A stretch of 64,000 nucleotides of DNA from Macrophomina tecta (taxonomy: Eukaryota; Ascomycota; Dothideomycetes; Botryosphaeriales; Botryosphaeriaceae). The DNA lies in the NCBI GenBank assembly GCA_024180945.1, contig JAKSGN010000041.1, forward strand, positions 1,054,001 to 1,118,000, read 5' to 3'. The notes beneath the pieces are model-generated. The model saw nothing but the letters and a program-made list of their open reading frames with translations. It did no database searches and had not been told where the DNA came from. The position numbers and the translations under genes are program-made. Shown in pieces: positions 13,218 through 25,725 of the stretch; the first letter of the stretch is position 1, and the number at the start of each line of letters is the position of its first letter.

Positions 13218-13793
13218 GATACGTACCCTTGGTGTTCTTGGAGCAGCGGTCTTTAATCGGGTACCCAGGTAAGGATCGGCATTGTTGCAGGCGTTTAGTC
13301 TTTGAGATTTTTTTTTTGCTTTCTCCGACACGCGCTTCTTTTTTTTTTGGGTGGGGATTTGTTATTTCTCGCAAGCAAAAGCGCTCTATTCGCTGTTTCG
13401 CTCGGGGTTGGAGCATGGCGTTGAGTTCTGGAGTTGATGCGAGGCATGCGGACGGAGGGAAAGGAAATTGCTAGCCGACAGCTTCGATTCGTTTGTAACA
13501 TAAAATTGAACCGATCAAGATTAATGATACGCTTGAATATTGGAACGAGAAAGGTGAAAGACGTTCGATCGCTTGGCTGAGGCTCAAGAGGAGCTGCTCC
13601 ATGAGGCATGAGTTCCGTAGGGCTCGTGCGCGCCCGGCCGGGATCCTCGATCATCCCGGCAGGCGGCCACCTCGCTCCGCCGCCAGCTGCAACACACGTC
13701 CCCGAGCTTGCTCCCCCGCCGCCCGCCGAGCTCCTCGAATCTCCAACTGAAATGGCGCTTTCCAAATGCCGGTATTGCTCGACCTAGAAAGCC
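13218..13793. other. Intergenic: Kcs1-type 3' flank and RIC1 promoter
   Basis: Contains two T tracts soon after the stop (about 13309-13318 and 13332-13348), a common 3'-flank feature in this window, and the promoter of the RIC1 gene. No coding content recognised. Confidence 0.6.
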
Positions 13794-16700
13794 ATGTTCT
13801 GGCCCATTGGGAGCCCCAGAGTCTACGCTACCAGCCAGCGCCAACTGCCTCGAGAGCGTCACATCACCTCCAACGACGGTGTCAACAGCGAAGCGCCCCC
13901 CGCCGCAGTCAACGGGAAGCGCCACGAGACCGCCCCCGCCTACGCCGATGCCGATGCTGCACAACCTAAGCCCCTAGGAGATAATGCTGAGCACGATGCT
14001 CCGGTGACGCAAGGGCCAAACGGCTCTGCACCGCAGGCGTCGAGCACAATCAACGGTGCCGTGCAAGGGACCGACGCGGAGACCGATGTCGATGGTGAGA
14101 TAATCGCCCTTCGCGTCGCCCGCAACGGCCAATTGTTTGCCACCATCACCCGCTCTACCTTGACCATATGGCAGACAAAGGTACGTGAGCCGCGTGAAGT
14201 GGGCGCCCTGAAGGCCATCTCTAACCTAGCTTTTTACAGCCGACCGCGGTCCTGGCCTCTGTGCTGCGCTCGTCTTCTTCTATCAAGACGTATGGGTCGA
14301 ACGTTTCCCTCCTCCTGCGCCCCGACTCGGCCATATTCGTCGTGCAGACAGCCTTTGGCTACCTCATCACCTACTCGCTCGCCAGTGATCCCACTTCCCG
14401 CGTCTACCGACAACACTTCGATCCCAACGCCCATGGCCACTCGCGCCGCCAGAGTATCTCTGGCAGCAGGCTACATGCGACAGCGGATAGATTTGCCGGT
14501 CCGGGCGAAGGCGGTGGCATTCAGGACGTGAGTGTTCGCTTCCGCATGGTTATAAGGGTAGACGCCGGTATTGCCAAAGCGCTCGCCCTGGATGACGAGC
14601 TGGTCGTGGCCACCGCGAAGCCAGCCGCCATACAGTGTATCCGATGGGCGCCGGACAACCATGGGAATCAGACAAGCACTGAGTTGCTTAGCAAGATGTC
14701 TTGGCTTAGCAAGAAAACGACAGTGGTGGACATTGTTCATGACCGGCCCATGAACCTCTATTCCTGGGTGATGAGCGACGGCAAGGCTTATGCCGTTCAG
14801 AAGCTTCCGTCGAATACCACTGATGGACAGGCCCCGCGCGCTTTGTTCAAGGGATATTGCTTCCACGAACCGAAGACCAAGGACACCCATGCTGTCAAAG
14901 CCGCAATAAACGCCCGGTTCTCCCTTATTGCTGTCGGCTGCGCGAACGGAGAAATCCATGTGTACACCGCTAGGGATTACGATGGCCATGTGCCTTTATC
15001 GCACAAGCTACAGACAGGGCTAACATCCGCCTCATCTGGGAGGCTGGCATTCCTCACATACTCACCGGATGGGTACTGCCTCTTTGCCGGCTACGAGAAG
15101 GGCTGGATGATGTGGAGTGTCTACGGAAAGCCGGGTGCCAGCAGCTTTACATCGACACGCTTCATGTCCGAGAACAACGAGGAGAAGTGGCTCCTTAGTG
15201 TTCGCGACGGATTCTGGGTTGGTGGCGGATCTGAGATCCTTCTTCTGAGCCAGAACGACAATCGGCTGTGGCTACTCGAGATGGCTCGAAGTGCTGTTGC
15301 TGGGTGCTTTTCTTCCGCAAACGTCTCCAGGTCTCTTCTTCAAACGAACGCCGGCTTCATGATCTATCGCGGATACGACATGCCGGACCTGACGGCGATT
15401 TCTGCGGAGGTATCACTATGGCATCATGTCCAAATACCTTCGCCCTACCTGGTTGATCAATGGCCAATCCGGAGTGCGGTCATATCTGCTGATGGGCGTT
15501 ACGTGGCGGTCGCAGGCCGCCGCGGGCTCGCACATTATAGCGTCACTAGTGGAAGATGGAAGACTTTCGATGATCCTGACATGGAGAATGCATTTACCGT
15601 TCGAGGTGGAATGTGCTGGCACCAGCATGTACTGATTGCGGCTGTCGAAGCTGACAATTCATACGAAGTAAGGCGTCCCTTGCATCTCGGAGAAAACATA
15701 GCTAATCACGGTTCAGCTTCGTATCTATTCGCGTGAGAAGGAGCTGGATAATAACAAGATCATGCACAACGAGCGACTGCCTGCGCCAATCGTGTTGATC
15801 GCTCCCTCGGGGGATGATTCCCTTTTGGTCTATACCTACGACAACATCCTTTACCACTATATCATCAACGTCGCCAATTCCTCGGTAAGGATTGTGCAGG
15901 TTGGACAGATTGCCCTGCACGGTATTATCCGAGCGCCTCCGAGGGTACGTGCATTGAGCTGGATTTTACCGGAAGATCAACTCGGTAAGTCTAATACGAA
16001 TCTACCGTGTTTCTGGTCTCTGTACTGATCAGCAGCAGACCATGGGGATCCTTCACAGGACGTCGCAGTTGCGACAATTTTGTTCCTAATTGACGGCAAG
16101 CTCGTGCTCCTTCAGCCAACAACAACAGAGGAGGGTGTGCTCAAATACGAGATGCGAATCATCGCCCAGAACGTGGAGTACTATGCGCTTATGCGAGACC
16201 ACCCCTCATTCAAGATCGCAGACAACAATGATTACCTCCCGCCAAGCCCCTCAGCAGGACTACCGAGCAACAGCCTTCAAGGCCATGATTTGCGCGACTC
16301 TTTGTGGTACTTCGATGGGCAGGACATGAAGCTTTGGATCGATGCCCAGGATGTTCTGGTGTCGGCCTCGTTGGAACTTGGCAGAGAGCTTCCAGCGACC
16401 GTAAGCATACCCGTTGATTTCTACCCGCTGTCTCCACTATTGAACAAGGGAATTCTCTTTGGCGTGGAGTCCGACCTTGTGCAGAGACGGGATATTAGCT
16501 TCGCGTACTTCCGCTTTACTACACGGGTAAGCGCATCCTGGTGAGCAAAAAATACAGGTTGCAGATGCTGACAAGCCCAGACTCACCTTTTCCTGCCGCC
16601 ACTACTTCGGCATCACCTGGCGCAGTACAACTCGCCTGCAGCCTTGCACCTGTCACACCACTATCAGCATCTTCTCTACTTTCCGCATGCTTTGGAGATC

Positions 16701-17480
16701 TTGCTGCATGATGTTTTGGATGACGAGGTGGACACGTCTCCACCGCCGGAACTGGCGCTTTTGCCAAGCGTATTATCCTTCCTCTCTTCGTTCCCGCAGT
16801 ACCTGGACATCGTCGTTCAGTGCACACGCAAGACGGAAGTCCGGTCATGGCGCACACTATTCGCCCATCTCCCACCGCCCCAAGAACTGTTTGAAGAGTC
16901 GTTACAGCGAGGATCGCTGAAGACGGCGGGCGGCTACCTCCTCGTGCTACACACATTCGAGGAGCTCAGCTCAAGCTCTCACCAGTTGATCCGTTTACTC
17001 CAGCGGGCCAAGCTGGAGCAGGACTGGGACCTGTGCAAGGAGCTCGCGCGCTTCCTCATGGCGCTGGACGAGTCGGGCGACACGCTCAGGGAGGCTTTGG
17101 AGATGGCAGAGCTCACGTCGCCGACTGAGGGCGGCACCAAGCGGCCGGCCGGCAGCAGCTTCATGTTCGAGGAATCCAGGCAGGCAATTTCTCGCAATAA
17201 TGGGAGGCTTGGAGATGGTAGCAGTGTCTCAGATATTGGCATCGGCATCGGCGGTATTGGCCTCGGTACAGCGGCGGCAGCGGCAGCGGTATCGAACAGC
17301 AGCATGGGCAGCCGCAGTCCCGCGAGTTTGGTTACGACTAATGGGGAGGGTAAGGCGTCGGGCAGTAGTGGTGGTGATGGCGATGGTGCTGCTGCGGCCG
17401 TCGCTAGTCATGAGACGAGCAATACCACCGGGACGGAGGCGGATAGCAGCGATGACTTTTTCGCGACTGGGTTTGGCTAG
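13794..17480 (+). CDS. ric1: RIC1, subunit of the Ric1-Rgp1 guanine nucleotide exchange factor for Ypt6/Rab6
   Basis: Five exons: 13794-14180, 14240-15667, 15717-15984, 16039-16526 and 16581-17480, giving about 1156 residues. The start MFWPIGSPRVYATS is the characteristic RIC1 N terminus. The first ~600 residues carry WD-like text (IIALRVARNGQLFATIT, TYGSNVSLLLRPDSAIFVVQ) typical of the beta-propeller part. The RIC1 domain follows from exon 4 into exon 5 (HHLAQYNSPAALHLSHHYQH, then LDIVVQCTRKTEVRSW). In the family, Ric1 with Rgp1 activates the Golgi GTPase Ypt6/Rab6 for endosome-to-Golgi retrograde traffic. The C-terminal ~110 residues are Gly/Ser/Ala low complexity and likely disordered. Exon 4 is preceded by three CAG acceptors in tandem; the most 3' one (16038) was used. 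Introns are 49-59 nt. Confidence 0.92.
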
Positions 17481-19022
17481 GAACTAGATGGAACAGCGGC
17501 CGATAAGGCGAAAAGAAAGAGAAAATCATTTAATGGGTCCGAAGATTAACTTTGTAACTGTCGTCCTTTTGCACCAAGGTGGGACCCTCTCCTTTGATTG
17601 GAAGGCTAACCTTGGAAGTGAAAGAACGAGGTCTAGAGCTTTCGGCAAAGCAGGGGGGTTTGCCGAAAAAGGCGCGAAGTGACGGATGATGATGGTTATG
17701 GCCGTTTTGGTGGAAAAAGCTTGGCTTCCAGCCAGCCACAAACCACGAATGATAAGTCCCCGGTTGAGAGCGGGATCCATGGATGACGGCATGACTTGTG
17801 GTGGTGCTGGCGAGACACGGCCGCGCGCGAGTGGGTGAGAGGGTCAAATCGTGTGGCTGTGACGGGCGCAGATAGCGGGGAAGCGGTCTACCAGGGCAGC
17901 AGCAGCATGCTACTGCTCAGGTACATACCGTTTGTGGCCGTTTCGTTCGGAGGCACGCGAGACTTGGTGCCGCGGGCGTTCGTCATAACCGGAACTAGTG
18001 CCATTTACGGCCAAGATGAAGGCATCGAGGCAAGAAGATTTCGCAGATACGACATAGGACGGTGCGCGTGTGCGGCGCTTCTGCTGTGTACAACGGCGCG
18101 TGGGACGTACGTACGGGCTCCCCGGCCTTTCTTTCTCTTTCTTTTTTTTTTTTTTTTCTTTTTGTTTGGATCAAGGTGGTGCAAGGAGATGCTAGCCCGG
18201 GTGGAGGCTACGCGAGAGAGACGGCAAGATACGGGCGCGGGTTTGGCCTTAGGCACAGTCAGAGAGGGCGAGAAAGGCGTCAGCATTGGGTGCTGGGTGG
18301 GGGATAGTCGCATGCGGGCTGCTGCTGACAGACACCAGGGATGTTTTGGGGCCAGCAAGCGAGGCCGAATGACGGGCAGAAGCTTGGCAGCAGGGAGCAG
18401 CCTGTGTGCGTGCTGGCATGGTGTGGTCGCACGCCGGCCGGTAGGGCTTCATCTTGGAGCTCGGAGATGGGTTGGTGTTTGAGCGACGCACGGGCCGCGC
18501 ACCGCCTGCCCGAGGCACGTCTGGCGCCCGCAGGGAGCGCTTGGGCTGGCCTTCACTTGACGTAGCCCTCCTGCTCCCTCTGCCCCCCCGCAGCACGCTA
18601 CTCACCGACTCACCGCGCACTAAGCTTCTGCGTCGCGCGCCCGCACAGCCTCCTGCGCCCCGTCCCCCGGCCCGCTTGACGACGCTGCTGCACGCCCTTG
18701 TGATCCCGCGCCCTCGAACTGCGGGCGTATTTGGCCTTATACATAGACTCGCCACGGCCAGCCCTATCGCCGCGCATCCCTCCCACATTCCGTCCAGTGC
18801 TCCCGCGTTTGATCGTCCGGCCATCCCACTCAGCGCAATTCCGCCGCTCCACCCCGCCGGAATATGAACGGCACCACCACGCGTGTTCCCCAGCGCGCCG
18901 CCAGACCACGCTCAGTCTCCACGAGTTAATGCTAGATGTCGTGCTCATCCGAGAGCTATCCCCCCACCGCCCACCACCCCACCACCACCCGGCCCGCCTC
19001 CGAGTCCATAACAACGCCCGCC
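17481..19022. other. Intergenic, nothing recognised
   Basis: About 1.5 kb with a 16-nt T run at 18142-18157 and a C/T-rich stretch before 19023. A long frame starting at 18731 runs into the next gene but its N-terminal ~150 residues look like translated leader and intron. Confidence 0.55.
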
Positions 19023-21233
19023 ATGGACTTGCAATTCATCACCCCCACCATGCCGCAGCAGCAGACTTTCCCTTGGAGCGCTCCAGGTTAGCTCCCACAG
19101 CACCGGCTGTATACTTGTTGGAGACGAGACCGCAGTTCTATTATTCTTGTTTCTCCTCAAACCACTTTACTAATGCGTATGCTAAAAAAGACCTCTTCGG
19201 GATGCGCACTGCTCCTTCCGCGCCGCAAGCGCCAGCGGCGGCTGTGCATGCTACGTCGTCAACAACGTCGTCACGCCGCCGCGAGAGCAGCCGCAACTCC
19301 TCACGCTCGCCCACAAACGACGACACGAGCGGCAGCTTCAGATTTGTCACCGCCACCAGGCCCGAGGAGTTCAGGGATCCGGAGCTGATGCGTACCGTAC
19401 GCTCGCATGTCATGTTCGGCGTCGTCGAGGGGAGGCAGCGTGTCCCAAAGAAGGCGTCCGTTGCCTCGAGTGCCCGTGGGGAGAGCAGCATTGGCGCCGG
19501 TGCGCCTACTGTTGCTTCCGCCGTTGCCAAAAGGCCATTAAGGAGAACCGATTCAATGGCCACTACCAACCCGGATAACCCTCCCTTCATGCACCGCGAA
19601 GAAGCCTTAGATATCTTCCAGAGATATCGCGTCCCCAGATCCTCCACATCCCTGCCAGGAAGCACGCCGCACAGTGAGCAGGGCACCGATGCAGACAGCC
19701 CGGAATCGTATCGCCCGAGCCAGCCGAAGAGGGCGAAGAGAAGCGTCATAGACACGCCTACCACGACATCAGCCTACGAACAGCTACCATTGGAGCAACA
19801 GCTCGTGCGGCCACCTCAGGGTGGCATGTCTCGGCTGAATGCCCTCTACGACTCCGCCTACCAGGTCATCGGTCCGTTCAAGGCCTTCTCTACGCCCGCA
19901 CCTTTCAACCCCTTCTCCACACATGACCCCTTCTTAGCCCTGCCGCAGCCAATATCTACCGAGATCAACATGCCCCTTGTGAAGTATTACTGTGCGTAAT
20001 CACCGCAAAATCACCCTCTTAGAATCCTAACTGACCTCTCCTCCAGGTCACCTCTACTTCGGTACTCGTGGCATGGCACGCGCCTGGCTCCCACAGATGA
20101 TCCAATCGCGCGAATCCTTCCTCAGCACCTTAGCCATCGCGACCAGCCACCAGGACGCCATGGACGGCAAGCTCACGCCAACGCACCTCACCCTGACCGT
20201 CCAGACAGAGGTCTTTCACCTTCTCAACGACGCTTTCAAAGAGCGCTGGACGCGCATCAAGGACACGACCATCATGAGCGTCGTCCAGCTGCTCTGCTCC
20301 GAGCTCGTTAACGCCTCCGGCCCGCACCGCCTCGTTGCCCACGAGCGTGGCCTCCGCCAACTCATTGTCGAGCGTGGCGGCATTGACCGCCTTGGCGTCC
20401 AGGGCGAGCTCGCCGCTGTCGCGACCGCCATGGTCTACTCGTCAGCCGTCTTCCGCGAGGGCGCACCCGACCAGCTTTTCCAGGACTACGCCAATGCCAT
20501 TCGGACACCCGTATACAGCGATCGCCAGGTCATCCCCGAGAGCCCGCTGTTCTGCCCTCGCGCCAAATTCTACACCCTGGAGCGCAGCAGGCGCTGCGAC
20601 GCCCGCACGCTTCAGCTCCTGCAGCGGCTAAAGGAACTCGCAGACGTCGCGAGCGAGCCCTTGTACCAGAACAACAGCAGCAGCTGGGACCTCGACCAGT
20701 ACAAGCGTGGGATTTTGGCGTATGTCCGCGGCCTGCCTTCCGCCGCCTCGTTACCAGACGCCCCCGCGAATGACATCGAGCGCAAGCAGCGCTGGCGCTA
20801 CGAGGCTTGCCGCCTCGCCGGCCTCTTGTACGCGGATAGCCTGGTCAACAGGATGCCCCTGTCAGCGCTGCCTACTGGTGCTGGTGGCGGTAGCAGCATA
20901 TCCGCGGCGAATAAGGCGGGGAAAAGAGAAGAGGGAGGAAGAGTATCGTTGGATGACCTTGTTGAAGCGATCAAGAAGAGTGATTGCCCCCACTCAGAGT
21001 GCTGGGGCGACATGACGGGCGTGCTGTACTGGGCCACGCTCGTAGGCGGCGCGGCAGCGGCGAGTGGGGATAGCCCGCGCAACAGGCGATGGTTGACGGC
21101 GCTGAATGTGAGGTGTGCTATTGTGTTGGCGTTTGAGCATCGGAGCGCGGTGGTGGTGAGTTTGAGGAAGATGTCAAGGGGGATGGTGCGGAGTGGGGAG
21201 AGTGAGGGGGTGCTGGTGCGGAGAGAGTCGTGA
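19023..21233 (+). CDS. Fungal transcription-factor-like protein without a zinc cluster (often labelled 'tachykinin family')
   Basis: Best model has three exons: 19023-19086, 19191-19991 and 20047-21233, about 683 residues. It starts MDLQFITPTMPQQQ and reaches a conserved block FRFVTATRPEEFRDPELMR then VRSHVMFGV (residues ~70-105). The central part is Ser/Thr/Pro-rich. The second half (LYFGTRGMARAWLPQ; ELVNASGPHRLVAHERGLRQ; YTLERSRRCDARTLQLLQ) is helical and resembles the regulatory domain of fungal Zn2Cys6 factors, yet no Cys6 cluster is present. Databases often mislabel such proteins; function is unknown. The last junction (KYY-C-HLYFGTRG, 55-nt intron) is strong. The first intron is less certain: donor GTTAGC at 19087, TACTAAT branch point, acceptor at 19190. 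The competing model starts at 18731 without that intron. Confidence 0.75.
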
Positions 21234-21994
21234 TTGGCGGTGAAGTGGATTCAAACGACATTTATACCGGCGTTCTCTTGGGAGGAATTTGGTGGTTTTT
21301 GAAATGCTTTGAAGGCTATCGGTGTTTTTTTTTTTTCTTTTTTTTTGTTTGGGGGGGGGGGGAGGGAAGGGAAACTGGGTAAGAGTAAGAGCTGGTTGCG
21401 AAGCACCTCACTTTTTCAGAATCTAGGGATATATTTGTCTCGTTTCTGTTTCATGGAAGAAAGACTGAGAGGCCGATATACCAAGCGAGGGGATTCTGAA
21501 AACTTTTCCGTATGGCTCTGTTGAGAGTCCGATTCTCAGCCTGTCAATATTGGAACGATATTCTGGGGAATGGTTGAAATAAATACCGTTTGACACCCAT
21601 CGCATTTCTGGCCTACTGAGCTTGGGACCTCGTTCGCAATGAGTGTAACGCTGCAACTGATAACAATCCAGTAGTCTCTCGATCAGAATTTCATTTCCGT
21701 TCCCAGCCATATTGCTCTGCACAAGGAAAATGGCAGTCATGAAGTATTTGTAGGATCATGCTATCTTCCCTCCGTGCTGACTATTCTCGTCTATGTCAAG
21801 GTAGGGTCGTAAAAGAGACGTGTGTGTGTGTCAGGTGCTCGTGCGCAAAACGCCCTCGTCATCGCCTTAGTCGGTAGTAAATTACATGAGAATAGAAGGA
21901 AAGGAGGGAGGAACAAGAGGTTTATTAGAGAACGGTAGACAGACACCGGCTGCGCTGCTGGAGGTGCGCGGGAGATAACTGGAAAAGAGGAAAT
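21234..21994. other. Convergent intergenic region with T and G tracts
   Basis: Lies between two gene 3' ends. T runs at 21325-21336 and 21338-21346 are followed by a 12-nt G run at 21351-21362. No gene recognised. Confidence 0.6.
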
Positions 21995-22433
21995 TCAGCC
22001 GTGGGTGACCTTCCTGACGGTGCCGTCATCGGCGACGTGGATGTTCAGGCTGCATGGCGGTATCTTTCGTTAGCACTCGTGCTCGGCCGTCAAAGAGCGG
22101 AGGAGAGCAGGTCGGAGCTCACCGGTCGGGGTTGTGGTCCATAGTCATCATGTCGCCTTCCTTGACGATGCGGTGGCTCTCGGGGAGGTCTTTCTTGGCG
22201 AAGGTCTATGGTGCGAGGAGTTAGTGCTCGTGTGTCTATATATACTTGTGCTGGATTTGTAGAGGCGGTGGATGTGATGTCGGTTGTCCGGGGGGAGGTG
22301 ACGGTGAGTGGAAGTTGGACCCGAAGCATACCACGTTGTCGGAGGCGTCACCGATCTTCTTTCCGACCAGGTTGTTGGTCCACTCCTCGGTCTTGTTGCC
22401 GGTGGAGGTGAGGCCGGGGACAACGAGAGGCAT
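21995..22433 (-). CDS. Peptidase inhibitor I78-like small protein
   Basis: Three exons on the minus strand, 22433-22332, 22205-22123 and 22049-21995, give 79 residues. The chain reads MPLVVPGLTSTGNKTEEWTN near the start, then LVGKKIGDASDNV, PESHRIVKEGDMMTMD and DHNPDRLNIHVADDGTV near the end. The last block (NPDRLNIHVDxxGxV) and the EW..LVGK block are the hallmarks of the I78 (potato-inhibitor-like) inhibitor family. It is common as a small cytosolic protein in ascomycetes, with homologues inhibiting serine proteases. There is no signal peptide. Introns are 126 and 73 nt; both junctions restore conserved text (SDNV-TFAKKD and PD-R-LNIH). Target protease is unknown. Confidence 0.88.
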
Positions 22434-23445
22434 GATGGTTGTTTGTAGCGGTTGTGCTGGGTCGAGGTGTAGATACGTGTGGAGTCGATGTATAGCAGTG
22501 GTTGATGTCCGTGCTCGAGGGAAATGAAGTAGGCGGAGAGGGACTGGGTAAGGCTTGGGCTTTATGCTGCTTCGCGGCTGCCTAGTTGTCGCTAAGACGT
22601 GGAGCGATAGTGCGTTGGCCAAGCTGGCTGGGTGGCCTGCCCCGCGCTACGTCATAGCTTGCAAGTGGGGCGACTTTCAGGGTCCGGCCTCTTCCCCCAC
22701 CGACGGAACCCGCGCCCTCCTCCTTGTCTTTCCGGTGTGGCTTGGACGTCGATTACTTGCATACCTTCACATGTTTATCGTACTCCTGAAGATACGATGC
22801 AGGCCACAAGCGACAAGCGTGATTGGATAGCACCCAACCTGGAGCACAACCTCCGCATCACAGGGCCGGTGGTGCGAAGCCATTTCCGTCATTCCAACAT
22901 GACGTATGGTAATGGGTGTCAGTAACATAGGCATCTGCCTGTATCATTTCTGCATGGAGTATGGTTGTTTGTCTTCTCTTCTGTGGACCAAGCTTAAAAG
23001 TGAAGCCTCTTCTTGTTCCTCTCGCGCTAAGAAGGGCAAAAGGTCCCAAACTTTCGACGCAGACTCAATCAAAAGTTAGCTCCAAGCAAGCTACCTTGCT
23101 CCAGCCACGTCACTGCTATCAAACATACTCATCAGAACGATCCAAACTATCTGCGTGGTTTATGAAGCATCACATATTCTAGTCCATATCAATATTTGGA
23201 AGGGCTACAGAACCAGAACTGGCGGAGCATAACTAATGCGGGGATCCCATGCAGATAGCCATCTCCCTGCGCTTGACTACCTACTCCACGAATTATCGTT
23301 TTCAGTTGCGAAATTCGCAAGAAAAATTGACGCTAAAATTAATGACCGCCTCGCTAACAGGGACACATTGAAATTCACGTAATTGAGTCCAACGCAGGAC
23401 CCACCTCGCTCGCTTTTCTCCCGTCCTCGGGAGTAAGCGATCTTC
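22434..23445. other. Intergenic, nothing recognised
   Basis: About 1 kb; only short open frames without domains. The part next to 22433 should hold the promoter of the I78-like gene. Confidence 0.55.
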
Positions 23446-23622
23446 TTACTCGCAGATCACAGTACAGGAAGCGCAGTAGTAGTTTCCGTCATTCAGGCAC
23501 TGGTTAGTGATGCCTTCCCACTGGGTGGTACAGTTGCAGCAGAACCAGAAAGCAGCCTTAGGCAAGGGGTGCCGGTCACTGCGACACCCGTCCGTGTTGG
23601 AAGCGGCCTTGTTTCTGGACAT
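23446..23622 (-). CDS. Small cysteine-rich protein, zinc-ribbon-like C terminus
   Basis: From the ATG at 23622 the frame encodes 58 residues with eight cysteines. The C-terminal half (FWFCCNCTTQWEGITNQC, then NYYCASCTVIC) has CxxC-type pairs spaced as in a small zinc ribbon, and resembles the W-[FY]-C-C-x-C ... C-x-x-C tails of many tiny fungal hypothetical proteins. There is no signal peptide in this model. The frame stays open upstream to 23685, so a 5' exon is possible. I do not know a function; zinc binding is inferred only from cysteine spacing. It could also be a remnant of a longer gene or a chance ORF. Confidence 0.45.
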   Translation of the reverse strand: MSRNKAASNTDGCRSDRHPLPKAAFWFCCNCTTQWEGITNQCLNDGNYYCASCTVICE

Positions 23623-25725
23623 GGTCTTGCCAAACTCCTCAGTGAAAGCAGATCTCGAAGTCGGAGATTCCTTCTTCGAACGCACGTTGAATAAAAAGGG
23701 TTCTCTTGTGGTTGGTTCTGCGGATGTAAGTGGAGCTCAGTGAGCGGAACTCCTCTTTCAGTGCGTGCGGTCGGTGAGTACATCTCAGGTTACTCGTCGC
23801 ATTTCAGAGGGTCGGGAGTTGAATTACACAAAGCTCATGGTCCAAGGGCTGAGGCATCGTGGGGCGCACTGTACAGGTGATGGTGTAGTCACATCTGTAA
23901 TGATCGAACATAAAATGTTCCTGCCCCTCCGCATTGCTCTTCAAATATGTTCGCGGAGGTTAATGGCGTATAATCCCCTCGAAAGATCAGTTGACCTCGA
24001 ATCTTCAGAAGTTCTACCGTGGCCGGTGATGACTGACGACAGCGGAGCGTACCCGATCTGAGGTTATTTTACTCATTCTCAGCTCATGAGGATGTGGCTA
24101 AATGCAGTTTCAACAGCCCTCTAAGCTTCATCAGCGTCCTTGGAAAAGTTTGGAAATTCACCGTTCCATATGCGAGATTAGCGCGTCAAAGTGGCAGTAT
24201 CTGTGTCGTGCGGGTTGATGCGCATTCATGCCCTAGCGTGTATATAAGCAGAGCTATTGTATTTTCCATACAAGCAGGCATGCGGTAGCACGCAATCCCA
24301 AGTCGGCATCGCCTATGCTACACGCAACCAGCAAACCCCCATAACCAGGTAACCGGAAACAGTCAACCCCAGCCCAGACGCCACCGACCACAAATCTCAA
24401 ATAGCGCCGCTCGATATTCACCCAAAAAACGAACAACCTACTAGTGAACACACCAAAAACACGTCGTTCACCCATCCCGACCCGACAAGCCAAGCCAAGC
24501 CACTCCACTCCGTTCCATCTCCCTACGCTTCCCAAATAAGCCACTCACCCAATCAGCCTCAAACACGCCGCGGCTCACCATTAGCATTGAAAGCCAAAAT
24601 TAGACTTTCTCCCTTTCTTCGCTGTACCTGACTAAGCCCTAACTGGATAAGGTGAAAAAAAAAAAAAAAAGAACAGCTGGAATCGGTCCACAAACACACT
24701 CTCTTTACCCGCTCAAATAGATCAGTCCACTCTAGAAGAGGCAGCGCCACTCTCTACGTGCCGCTCACCTCAAACAACCGGTCTTCCCCTCCATCCACCG
24801 CCTCCTTTTCAGTGCACGATTGTGTTCCCGTCCCTTTACCTACCCATGCTTTGATTCCTGATCCTGGTTTTTCTATTTGTTGCCCCGCTAAATTCCGATC
24901 GATGCAGAAAGACAAGAAGAACCAGGCTATCTGTTCAAAGGCCAAGAGAAACGTAAGCGCAAGCTAGACTTCGTAATATGCTATTATTCATGCGAAGAAT
25001 TCGCACTAGTCAAGAGCCAGGCCGCAGCAACTGAACAGTCCACAAACAAGAAGCAAATCCCTCCACAGTTTACTTTGTACCTACCATGCCTCAGAACAGT
25101 TTCAACACGTCAAAAACGAGGATCAAAGTGCTGTAAGATTAAAAAAAAAAATGTGCACATATTCTCATTGCTTTTGCCGTTGTCACTGCCTCCTACTTCC
25201 ACTTAATCCTCTGTCCAAGAAACCACATTTTCCTTCCCTTACCCAATCAGCAGGACTAAACCAAAAAGGTCTCGATCCTTTGATTCCAAAGAGTAGCCAT
25301 GAAAGGTAGCCACCCAAAAAAAAAAAAAAAAAAAGACATTAAAAACGCCGTGAACCCAATGCTTGTATCCCCTGCATTCGCATGAAAAGCCCCTCCCACC
25401 CGGACTAGCCAGAATAGAAGTAAAAGGAGAAAATACCTTTTCCGAATCAAAACGCCGGGCTGATGACATTAGAGTGAACAGTGCTGGTACCATAGCTCCA
25501 GAAGACCGGTGTGTATTTACAAGGCTGCCAGGAGAGCTGCGCATTGGCACATCTGTCCTATTTTCTGCTTGTGCAAGTATACTCTTGTAGATAGCAACCA
25601 GCGATTGGAAAAGAAAGAAGAAAGGAATTTCCGGAAAAAGGTGAAAATGTAAGCATTGCATGACAATACTCGCACTTTGGTCGATAGGGCATGAAGTAAG
25701 GACCATGTTCGTCACTTGCGAAGAA
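23623..25725. other. Intergenic with A tracts, no gene recognised
   Basis: About 2.1 kb. A-rich tracts occur near 24655-24670, 25141-25151 and 25316-25334. These are T tracts on the strand of the membrane-protein gene whose stop is at 25726, so they lie in its 3' flank. No coding domain seen. Confidence 0.55.
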
